Origin: Actinomycetota bacterium | GTDB lineage: Bacteria > Actinomycetota > Thermoleophilia > UBA2241 | Length of the DNA: 6,152 nt | Assembly (NCBI GenBank): GCA_012719015.1 | Contig: JAAYBE010000043.1 | Location: 1-6,152 of the forward strand | Direction of reading: 5' to 3' | Shown here: piece after piece, positions 1-5,451 of the stretch | Layout of the letters: every line of letters begins with the position of its first letter | Numbering within the stretch: the first letter of the stretch is position 1 | Program-made: the position numbers and the translations under genes | Notes under the pieces: generated by a model | Databases searched by the model: none | What the model was told of the DNA's origin: nothing | The model's input: the letters and a program-made list of their open reading frames with translations, nothing else

Positions 1-258
1 CGGTTCGACGGCTGGAGCGAGCACTTCGACGTGCGCCGCTGGCAGGCCGCCGCGGCGGCCACCGGGATGGCGCTCGGCGAGGCCGGGGGCGAGCCTCCTG
101 CGTGGCGCGACGCAGTCGACGCGCGCCTCGACGCGCGGTTCCTCGCCGACGAACGGGACCGTGGCCGTGCCGGCCGCCTCACGGAGGACTGCCGCGACGG
201 CGCCTGCGGCGCCTGTGGTGTCTGCGCCGGTGAGGTCGGGATGGATCTTCTCGCATGA
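1..258 (+). CDS. Radical SAM protein, TIGR03960-like, C-terminal fragment
   Basis: The frame is open from base 1 to the TGA at 256-258, so this is the last 85 codons of a gene that begins outside the window. A GTG at base 31 is not a credible start because the reading frame is already open and family-like before it (RFDGWSEHFDVRRW). The visible part is the tail of the large radical SAM proteins of the TIGR03960 type; the SAM-binding core lies upstream and is not seen. The segment AVDARLDARFLADERDRG followed by EDCRDGACGACGVC matches the family's ending, with a CX4CX2CX2C cluster encoded at 190-225 that could bind metal or an Fe-S cluster. The family has no established reaction that I know of. 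The gene overlaps the next by ATGA, as the pair usually does in Actinobacteria. Identification rests on the tail motif and on context. Confidence 0.8.
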   Translation, partial: RFDGWSEHFDVRRWQAAAAATGMALGEAGGEPPAWRDAVDARLDARFLADERDRGRAGRLTEDCRDGACGACGVCAGEVGMDLLA

Positions 259-935
259 GCTGGTGGCTGCTCCTCTTCGCGCGCCGTGGACCGGCTCGTT
301 ACCTCTCACACCTGGACACCTCGCGGGTGGTGCAACGCACCTTCGCCCGCGCCGGCGTGCCGATCGCGTTGACGCAGGGCATGCGCCCGAAACCACGCCT
401 GTCGCTGCCGCTGCCGCTGCCGGTCGGGGCGGAGGGCGGCAACGAGCTGGCGGTGGTGGAGGTGACGGAGGCCGCTGCGGCGACGGTCGCGACGCTGAGG
501 GACTTGTGCGCGGCCGCGCCGCCGGGGTTCGAGCCGCTGCGCATCGTGGACGCGGGCGAACGTCGACCGCGCCCGCAGGCGAGGGAGGCGACGTACGGCT
601 GCGTGCTGGACGGCGATGCAGGCCGCATCCTCGCCGCCGTCGAACGGTACAACGAGACGCGAGAAGCGGTCCGCGAACGCGTGTCGCCCAAGGGCACGCG
701 TACACTGGACCTGAAGGAGTACGTCGGGCGCGTGACCGCGACTGCGGAGGACGGAGGAGCCCGTCTCGAGTTCACGATCCGTCACCGCAGCGACGGAGCC
801 GCCCGGCCACAGGAACTGATCGACCTGGTCGCCGAATGGGCGCAGGTCGAAGCGGTGATGCGGGGCCTCGTGCGCCTGCGTATCGCCTGGAAAGACGTGC
901 CGCCGGACGTGATCGCCGGCGGCGGAAGGAGTTGA
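255..935 (+). CDS. Radical SAM-linked protein, DUF2344 / TIGR03936 family
   Basis: This 226-residue protein has the DUF2344 signature near its N terminus: RYLSHLD at residues 15-21, then a helix rich in Arg, then QGMRPKPRLSLPLPLPVG at about 41-58, equivalent to the family's QGFxPRPxxSFxxPLPVG. Full length is typical for the free-standing form; in some lineages the domain is fused to the radical SAM partner. The ATG at 255 overlaps the TGA of the upstream gene (ATGA) and has only a poor Shine-Dalgarno, so translation is probably coupled. No membrane segment or signal peptide is evident. The second half (residues 110-215) is more variable and has no catalytic motif I recognise. Biochemical function is unknown; the constant pairing with a radical SAM enzyme and with RNase E/G suggests, as inference only, a role on RNA or a ribosomal substrate. 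Confidence 0.88.
   Translation: MSWWLLLFARRGPARYLSHLDTSRVVQRTFARAGVPIALTQGMRPKPRLSLPLPLPVGAEGGNELAVVEVTEAAAATVATLRDLCAAAPPGFEPLRIVDAGERRPRPQAREATYGCVLDGDAGRILAAVERYNETREAVRERVSPKGTRTLDLKEYVGRVTATAEDGGARLEFTIRHRSDGAARPQELIDLVAEWAQVEAVMRGLVRLRIAWKDVPPDVIAGGGRS
924..931 (+). promoter_or_regulatory. Strong Shine-Dalgarno of the RNase E/G gene
   Basis: GGAAGGAG ends 8 bases before the ATG at 940 and overlaps the last codons of the DUF2344 gene. It fixes the RNase start at 940, which matters because the N-terminal extension is low in complexity and has no conserved start; the next in-frame Met is residue 330, already inside the S1 domain. With only 4 bases between the two genes, the RNase is probably expressed from the upstream operon promoter, which lies outside the window. 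Confidence 0.85.
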
Positions 936-939
936 CCAC

Positions 940-3456
940 ATGGACAGTCCAGCGAAAGGTGTGCCGGAGGCGGCACCCGCGCCCGACGACCGGGCGGCCG
1001 CGAGCCCCGGCGCCGGGACTCCGGTCGGCGGCGGGCAGTCGAAACGTAGGCGCGGCAGCCGCGGCGGACGACGGCACAAGAAGCCGACGGTGGAGACCGC
1101 CGCGGTCGGGGGCGAGACGTCCCGTGACCGCGCCGTGGAGCCGCCTGATGCTCTGGCCGCTCTGCCGACGGTCCCCCTGGTGCCGGTCGGCGAGGCGGCC
1201 GTGGTGGACCGGCGCGGGGCAGGACACGCGGCCGTCGAGGCGCCCGCCAAAGCGGGCGGCAGCCGCGGCGGACGACGTGCGAAGCCGTCCTCCGGGACGC
1301 CCCCGGCCGACCTCGTAGAGGGCGGGCAGACGCCGGACGTCGCGGACGCAGGGACGCCGGCGACGGCACGCGGGGACGCATCCGCCGTGACCGCGGCGGA
1401 CGACGGACGGCGGGAGGAAGAGTCCGCCGGGAAGCCCCCAGAGGACGACCCGTCGGCGAAGCGTCGTCGGCGCGGCAGCCGTGGCGGGCGGCATCGCCAC
1501 AAGAACGCCGACATCGAGCACGAGGAGGTGACCCGCGAGGCCGAGGAGGCCGCCGGCGACCCGGAGCCCGGCGGGGAAGAGTCGGGCGAGGTCGAGCCGG
1601 GCACGGCCGCCGACGGGGCTGACCCCCGGACGTCCGCGCCGTCGACGAAGAGCGCCCGTCGGCGTCACGACGACCGGCGGCCCAAGGCCATCGTCCGCCA
1701 GGACGAGGGCAGCGGGCTCGGCACCCCGGCACCCGCCGAGGCCGCCAAACGGCGGCAGGCGGTCGTGGCCGAGCGACCTGACCGCAAGATCATCCTGGTC
1801 AGCGACGATGGTGAGGAGTTGCGCGTCGCACTCGTCGAGGACGGCAGGCTCTCGGAGATCTACATCGAGCGCCCGGACCGCAGATCGTACCTGGGCGACA
1901 TCTACCAGGGCAGGGTGGAGAGCGTCATGAGCGGCATCGACGCCGCCTTCGTCGACTTCGGCCTGGAGAAGAACGGCTTCCTGTACGTGGACGAGGTGAC
2001 TACGCCGGAGGGCGAGAAGCGTGCCCGGCGCATCAGCGACGCGCTCAAGGGGGGGCAGCAGGTCCTGGTGCAGGTGATCAAGGACCCGATGGGGCACAAG
2101 GGGGCTCGGCTGAGCACCAAGATCAGCCTCGCCGGGCGCTACCTCGTGTACGTGCCGGGCGGGAGCGGAGTGGGCGTGTCACGCAGGCTCAAGCAGAGCG
2201 AACGCGAGCGCCTGCGCGAGCTCTCGAAGGAGCTGAAGCCCAGGAACGCCGGCCTGATCATCCGCACCATCGCGGAGGGCCACGGCCTGGAGGATCTCAA
2301 GCGTGACCTCCGTTACCTCTCCCGACTGTGGTCGAGGCTCAAGAAGAAGGCCGAGACCGTCAAAGCGCCGGGGCTCGTGCACAAGGAGGTCGACATCTCC
2401 CTCGAGGTGACCCGCGACCTCTTCAACGAGACCTGCGAGAGCCTCCTCGTCGACGATCCCAGGCGCCACAAGGCTATCGTCGCCTTCCTCGACAAGGAGG
2501 CCCCGGACCTCATCCCGCGGGTCAAGCTGCACACGGGGGACGAGCCTCTCTTCACCGCCTACGGGATAGAGGAGCAGATCGCCCGCGCCCTGGAGCGTCG
2601 CGTGTCGTTGCCGAGCGGCGGCAACCTCGTGATCGACCACACCGAAGCCCTCACGGTCATCGACGTGAACACCGGCCGCTTCACCCGCGGCAAGGGGCTG
2701 GAGGACACGATCACCAAGACGAACATCGAGGCGGCCAGGGAGGTCGTGCGCCAGCTCCGCCTGCGGGACATCGGCGGCATCATCATCATCGACTTCATCG
2801 ACATGGCGCACACCCGCAACCGCGAGCTCGTGCTGGCGACGCTGGAGGCGGAGCTGGAGACCGACCGCACCAAGACCTACGTGGTCGAGCTCTCACCCCT
2901 CGGGCTCGTCGAGATGACGCGCCAGAACACGACCGACGGCGCGCGCGGAATCCTGACGCGCTCGTGTCCTGTCTGCTCCGGCAAGGGGCGGGTGCTCAGC
3001 GAGGAGACGATGGCTCTCAGCGTCGAGCGCCGTGTGCGCGCCCTGGCGCGCAAGTCCCAGGCCAAGGCCTGGCTGATCGAGGTCAACGGGGGGGTCGCCG
3101 ACCGGTTGAGCGGGGCGCGCCTCAAGCGCCTCGAGAAGCTGACCGGGCGGCGTGTGTTCCTCGAGGGCGCGGCGGCACTCCCCGTGGAGTCCTTCCGGGT
3201 GGTCAGCGAGGGGAGCCTGGCGCACGTGCAGGACCAGCGCATCCCCGTGCGGGAAGGCCAGGAGGTCACCGTCGAGCTGGAGTTCAGCCTCACCTACAGC
3301 CCCCGCGACGCGGTGGGGTATGTCGACGGGTACATGATCATCGTGGAGGGTGGTCGTCAGCACCTCGGGAAACGCCGCAGGGTACGCATCACCGAGACGG
3401 CCCGCACCGGCGCCCGCGCCACCGTGCTCAAGGGCTCCGCCGCGGAGGCGAATTGA
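940..3456 (+). CDS. rne: Ribonuclease E/G with long N-terminal extension and TRAM-like C terminus
   Basis: An 838-residue Rne/Rng endoribonuclease that cuts single-stranded AU-rich RNA in mRNA decay and in rRNA and tRNA maturation. Residues 1-280 are low-complexity, rich in Ala, Gly, Pro, Arg and Glu, with basic blocks containing GSRGGR at 39-44, 107-112 and 179-184 and an acidic stretch at about 190-230. The core starts near 283; the S1 domain includes IYQGRVESVMSGIDAAFVDFG (321-341). R442 and T443 (IIRT) match the 5'-monophosphate sensor. Metal-binding D575 (VIDVNTGR) and D618 (IIDFIDM) are 43 residues apart, as are D303 and D346 in E. coli RNase E, and the Zn-link CPVC (676-679) lies at the matching distance. 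Residues 764-832 resemble a TRAM RNA-binding domain. A large N-terminal extension with a central catalytic core is usual in actinobacterial RNase E. The catalytic site looks intact. RNase E rather than G is preferred on size; the family line is blurred. Confidence 0.96.
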   Translation: MDSPAKGVPEAAPAPDDRAAASPGAGTPVGGGQSKRRRGSRGGRRHKKPTVETAAVGGETSRDRAVEPPDALAALPTVPLVPVGEAAVVDRRGAGHAAVEAPAKAGGSRGGRRAKPSSGTPPADLVEGGQTPDVADAGTPATARGDASAVTAADDGRREEESAGKPPEDDPSAKRRRRGSRGGRHRHKNADIEHEEVTREAEEAAGDPEPGGEESGEVEPGTAADGADPRTSAPSTKSARRRHDDRRPKAIVRQDEGSGLGTPAPAEAAKRRQAVVAERPDRKIILVSDDGEELRVALVEDGRLSEIYIERPDRRSYLGDIYQGRVESVMSGIDAAFVDFGLEKNGFLYVDEVTTPEGEKRARRISDALKGGQQVLVQVIKDPMGHKGARLSTKISLAGRYLVYVPGGSGVGVSRRLKQSERERLRELSKELKPRNAGLIIRTIAEGHGLEDLKRDLRYLSRLWSRLKKKAETVKAPGLVHKEVDISLEVTRDLFNETCESLLVDDPRRHKAIVAFLDKEAPDLIPRVKLHTGDEPLFTAYGIEEQIARALERRVSLPSGGNLVIDHTEALTVIDVNTGRFTRGKGLEDTITKTNIEAAREVVRQLRLRDIGGIIIIDFIDMAHTRNRELVLATLEAELETDRTKTYVVELSPLGLVEMTRQNTTDGARGILTRSCPVCSGKGRVLSEETMALSVERRVRALARKSQAKAWLIEVNGGVADRLSGARLKRLEKLTGRRVFLEGAAALPVESFRVVSEGSLAHVQDQRIPVREGQEVTVELEFSLTYSPRDAVGYVDGYMIIVEGGRQHLGKRRRVRITETARTGARATVLKGSAAEAN
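1042..1503 (+). repeat. Three spaced basic GSRGGR repeats in the RNase N-terminal extension
   Basis: Related basic blocks are encoded at 1042-1083 (KRRRGSRGGRRHKK), 1249-1284 (KAGGSRGGRRAK) and 1459-1503 (KRRRRGSRGGRHRHK). Their shared Ser residues are 40, 108 and 180, giving nearly even spacings of 68 and 72 residues. The first two copies share an exact 22-bp stretch (1052-1073 and 1256-1277); the third has diverged at wobble and some other positions. Arg/Gly-rich blocks of this kind are typical of disordered RNA-binding regions, so they probably help the enzyme hold RNA or protein partners. Whether they arose by duplication or by convergence under GC-rich codon use cannot be settled here. 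Confidence 0.8.
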
Positions 3457-3481
3457 CCCCGGCAGGCCGGTTGGCTATCAT
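3453..3481 (+). promoter_or_regulatory. Sigma-70 type promoter for rplU-rpmA
   Basis: TTGACC (3453-3458) matches the -35 consensus at five of six positions and TATCAT (3476-3481) matches the -10 at five of six, with exactly 17 bp between them. The -35 box overlaps the TGA of the RNase gene. The predicted start of transcription is near 3487-3488, giving a leader of about 24 bases that holds the rplU Shine-Dalgarno. Such a leader is too short for the structured L21 autoregulatory leader known from Bacillus. The position, in the only real gap before two ribosomal protein genes, supports it as the main promoter of the downstream unit. It is predicted from sequence alone. Confidence 0.72.
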
Positions 3482-3497
3482 CACCTGCCGTTGTCTT

Positions 3498-3504
3498 GAG
3501 GGAG
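3498..3504 (+). promoter_or_regulatory. Shine-Dalgarno of rplU
   Basis: GAGGGAG lies 7 bases before the ATG at 3512, a near-ideal spacing. It is the main recognisable element in the predicted short leader and confirms the rplU start. Confidence 0.85.
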
Positions 3505-3511
3505 TGAACCA

Positions 3512-3850
3512 ATGACGAAGTCCAACGACACCTACGCGGTGATCCGCTGTGGCGGCCGGCAGTTCAAGGTCAGCGCCGGCGACACCATCGTCGTCGACCG
3601 GATCCACGCGGATGTCGGCGAGACGATCACGCTCGACGCCCTGGCGGTCCGTGACGCTGCGGCGAGCTACGACGCGGACGCGGCCCGGCACGCCGAGGTC
3701 AAGGCGACGGTCGGCGAGCATCTCCTCGGCGAGAAGATCAAGGTCTTCACCTACAAGCCGAAGACCACGTTCAAGAAGACGAAGGGTCATCGCAGTCGTC
3801 TCACCAAGCTGACGATCGACTCGATCACCCTCAAGGGCAGCAAGGAGTAA
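3512..3850 (+). CDS. rplU: 50S ribosomal protein L21 (bL21)
   Basis: A 112-residue protein of normal length for bL21, which binds 23S rRNA in the large subunit. The N terminus has the family pattern [17 protein letters not shown] at residues 8-24, and the C-terminal third carries the basic rRNA-binding loop [21 protein letters not shown] at about 82-102, where GHR is the family hallmark. The middle (residues 46-62, [17 protein letters not shown]) is the usual variable loop. A good Shine-Dalgarno and a strong promoter precede the ATG. rpmA starts 4 bases after the TAA, so L21 and L27 are made from one message, the near-universal bacterial arrangement. Confidence 0.98.
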   Translation: MTKSNDTYAVIRCGGRQFKVSAGDTIVVDRIHADVGETITLDALAVRDAAASYDADAARHAEVKATVGEHLLGEKIKVFTYKPKTTFKKTKGHRSRLTKLTIDSITLKGSKE

Positions 3851-3854
3851 CGGC

Positions 3855-4109
3855 ATGGCCCACAAGAAGGGCGCCGGGACCAGTCGCAACGGCCGCGACT
3901 CCGAGGCGAAGCGCCTCGGAGTCAAGGTCTTCGCGGGCCAGGTGGTCCCGGCCGGATCGATCATCGTACGTCAGCGCGGCACGCGGTTCCGCCCCGGCGA
4001 CAACGCCGGCATCGGCGTCGACCACACCATCTACGCCAAGGTGACCGGCAAGCTCGTGTTCACGCAGAAGGGCGCCGGCCGCTTCATCTCGGTCGTCCCC
4101 GAGGCCTGA
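3855..4109 (+). CDS. rpmA: 50S ribosomal protein L27 (bL27)
   Basis: An 84-residue bL27 of typical length. It starts [16 protein letters not shown], the conserved flexible N terminus that reaches towards the peptidyl transferase centre, followed by [24 protein letters not shown]. There is no cleavable N-terminal leader of the Firmicutes kind: Met-Ala-His-Lys-Lys is directly at the start. AAGGAG at 3842-3847, partly inside the end of rplU, lies 7 bases before the ATG. The gene is co-transcribed with rplU. Codons 15-23 form a perfect inverted repeat described separately. The C-terminal beta-rich part ([21 protein letters not shown]) is ordinary. Confidence 0.98.
   Translation: MAHKKGAGTSRNGRDSEAKRLGVKVFAGQVVPAGSIIVRQRGTRFRPGDNAGIGVDHTIYAKVTGKLVFTQKGAGRFISVVPEA
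3897..3923 (+). other. Perfect 12-bp inverted repeat inside rpmA
   Basis: GACTCCGAGGCG (3897-3908) is the exact reverse complement of CGCCTCGGAGTC (3912-3923), leaving a 3-base loop AAG; if the innermost pair is left open, the stem is 11 bp with a 5-base loop. In RNA this would be a very stable hairpin starting 42 bases into the rpmA message. It lies wholly in codons for DSEAKRLGV, a conserved part of L27, so the symmetry arises within protein-constrained sequence. No run of T follows, so it is not an intrinsic terminator. Possible roles are slowing ribosomes, masking RNA from RNase E, or binding a regulator; it may also be a by-product of codon choice. Confidence 0.6.
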
Positions 4110-4131
4110 GCGGACGCCGGCGGACGCCGGC
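4110..4131 (+). repeat. 10-bp tandem repeat and GC hairpin between rpmA and obg
   Basis: CGGACGCCGG occurs twice in direct succession (4111-4120, 4121-4130), and the period of 10 holds from 4110 to 4131. The same bases give a 6-bp stem, GCCGGC (4116-4121) with GCCGGC (4126-4131), around a GGAC loop. The hairpin ends 13 bases before the obg ATG, where a Shine-Dalgarno would be expected, and none is present. No T tract follows, so it is at most a pause or partial terminator; it may set how much obg is made relative to L21 and L27. Confidence 0.55.
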
Positions 4132-4144
4132 TGCGCGCATCGCC

Positions 4145-5413
4145 ATGCTCGACCGGGCCAGCATCTGCGTGCGGGGAGGCCGCGGCGGCGACGGCGCCAT
4201 GAGTTTCCGCCGCGAGAAATACGTGCCCCGGGGCGGGCCCGACGGCGGTGACGGCGCTCCCGGCGGCGACGTGGTGCTGGTCGCGACGCGCCGCCTGCAC
4301 GACCTCACCCACTTCCGCCACCGGCACCATTTCCGCGCTGCCGACGGCGGCGCCGGCCGCGGCGGCAACCGGCGTGGTGCCGACGGCCCCGAGCTGCTGG
4401 TCGAGGTGCCGGTCGGCACCGAGGTCCGCACGCGAGAGGGAGAGCTGCTCGGCGACCTCGTGCACGACGGCCAGAGACTGCTGGTCGCGCGCGGCGGCGA
4501 GGGCGGGCGCGGCAACGTGAACTTCAAGAGCTCGACGCGTCAGGCGCCGCGGTTCGCCGAGCGCGGACTGCAGGGTGAGGAGCTGTGGGTCACGCTCGCG
4601 CTCAAGCTGCTCGCCGACGTGGGCCTGGTGGGACTGCCCAACGCCGGCAAGTCGTCGCTGCTGGCCGCGCTGACGCGGGCGAAGCCCAAGGTCGCGGCGT
4701 ATCCGTTCACCACCGTCACCCCCAACCTGGGCGTGCTGTCCCTCGATGAGGGTCCGGTGGTGATCGCCGACATCCCGGGATTGATCGAGGGGGCCAGCGA
4801 GGGGGCCGGGCTCGGTCATCGCTTCCTCGCGCACATCGAGCGCACCGCAGCCGTGGTGTACGTGGTCGACGGCGCCGACGGCGCCGATGCGTGGCCGCAG
4901 GCGCTGCGTACCGTGAGGGCGGAGCTGCGGGCCTTCCGCCCCGAGCTGCTCGAGCGGCCGTCGCTGGTCCTCGTCACCAAGGCGGATCTGCTCGGACCTG
5001 AGGAGGTCGCGGCGGCGGAGGAGTTCCTCGCGAGCCTGGGGTGGCCGGAGGCCGGGCTGGTCGTCTCGGCGCTCGACGGCCGCGGCCTCGAGGTGCTGGG
5101 CCACCGTTTGGGGACGATCGTCGGCCGGTCACGTGAGGCGGCCCGACCGGAGCAGGTCGCGGGACCCGAGGTGCTGCGTCCCGGAGCCGACCGGCTGGAG
5201 GCCTTCACGCTCGAGCGCGTGGGTGAGGACTACGTGGTCCACGGACGCCAGTTGGAGCGCCTGTTCGCCAAGGCCGACCTCGACAACGAGGACGCCGTGG
5301 CGTATCTGCAGGAGGTCGTCGAGCGCGCCGGGCTCAACGACGCCCTGCGGCGGGCCGGCGCAGAGCCGGGCGACACGGTGATCGTCGGCGGCGCCGAGTT
5401 CGAGTTCGCGTGA
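4145..5413 (+). CDS. obg: GTPase Obg/CgtA, ribosome assembly
   Basis: A 422-residue Obg GTPase, involved in late 50S maturation and in growth and stress control. Residues 1-155 form the glycine-rich Obg fold (FRREKYVPRGGPDGGDG at 21-37, GGEGGRGN at 117-124). The G domain has G1 GLPNAGKS (163-170), a G2/switch I region YPFTTVTPNLG (186-196), G3 DIPG (209-212), G4 TKAD (278-281) and G5 SAL (308-310). TKAD replaces the usual NKxD, a tolerated variant, so GTP binding is probably intact. Residues 353-421 form the OCT domain of TIGR03595 (FTLERVGEDYVVHGRQLERL). The start fits the family N terminus but no Shine-Dalgarno is seen before it. It follows rpmA by 35 bases with no terminator, so read-through from the rplU promoter is likely. 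Confidence 0.98.
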   Translation: MLDRASICVRGGRGGDGAMSFRREKYVPRGGPDGGDGAPGGDVVLVATRRLHDLTHFRHRHHFRAADGGAGRGGNRRGADGPELLVEVPVGTEVRTREGELLGDLVHDGQRLLVARGGEGGRGNVNFKSSTRQAPRFAERGLQGEELWVTLALKLLADVGLVGLPNAGKSSLLAALTRAKPKVAAYPFTTVTPNLGVLSLDEGPVVIADIPGLIEGASEGAGLGHRFLAHIERTAAVVYVVDGADGADAWPQALRTVRAELRAFRPELLERPSLVLVTKADLLGPEEVAAAEEFLASLGWPEAGLVVSALDGRGLEVLGHRLGTIVGRSREAARPEQVAGPEVLRPGADRLEAFTLERVGEDYVVHGRQLERLFAKADLDNEDAVAYLQEVVERAGLNDALRRAGAEPGDTVIVGGAEFEFA

Positions 5414-5435
5414 CGCGGTCTCGCACCGATCCCTT

Positions 5436-5444
5436 TGCTAGAAT
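5436..5444 (+). promoter_or_regulatory. Extended -10 promoter of proB, leaderless geometry
   Basis: TGC followed by TAGAAT (5439-5444) is an extended -10 element with a five-of-six match to TATAAT. No good -35 lies at 16-18 bp spacing, as is common for extended -10 and actinobacterial promoters. Seven bases separate the hexamer from the GTG at 5452, so transcription should start at about 5451-5452, at or one base before the start codon. This agrees with the lack of any Shine-Dalgarno before proB. It would separate proline synthesis from the ribosomal unit upstream. Confidence 0.72.
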
Positions 5445-5451
5445 CGCGCCC

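Noticed and set aside
932..937. TTGACC at the DUF2344/RNase junction, considered as a second -35 box
   Set aside because: No acceptable -10 lies at the right distance downstream, and any start would fall inside the RNase coding region.
1241..1258. 7-bp inverted repeat CGCCCGC / GCGGGCG with a CAAA loop, considered as a terminator or regulatory hairpin
   Set aside because: It lies inside low-complexity coding sequence, has no T tract, and stems of this size are expected often at this GC content.
161..1318. Long + strand open frame (385 codons) over the DUF2344 gene and the RNase N-terminal extension
   Set aside because: It is an Arg/Pro/Ala-rich shadow of GC-rich DNA in another frame, with no recognisable motif, and it overlaps two well-supported genes.
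2049..2055. Run of seven G in the RNase gene (another at 3088-3094), considered as a slippage or frameshift site
   Set aside because: The frame is continuous and conserved motifs continue on both sides, so there is no sign of a sequencing error or programmed shift.
306..2097. Long - strand open frames (432 and 441 codons) opposite DUF2344 and the RNase
   Set aside because: Antisense frames stay open easily at this GC content because stops are rare. The translations are low-complexity and show no family motif or start signal.
3035..3052. Inverted repeat TGCGCGCC / GGCGCGCA in the RNase coding sequence
   Set aside because: It falls in codons for VRALARK, with a 2-base gap at the centre, and is likely a result of Arg/Ala codons.
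4868..4885. Direct repeat GACGGCGCC twice in obg (DGADGA)
   Set aside because: A short codon-level repeat in a surface segment between G3 and G4; no reason to think it is functional.
4031..5104. A 357-codon - strand frame opposite obg
   Set aside because: obg is certain on the + strand; the antisense translation shows no domain and has the composition expected of a shadow.
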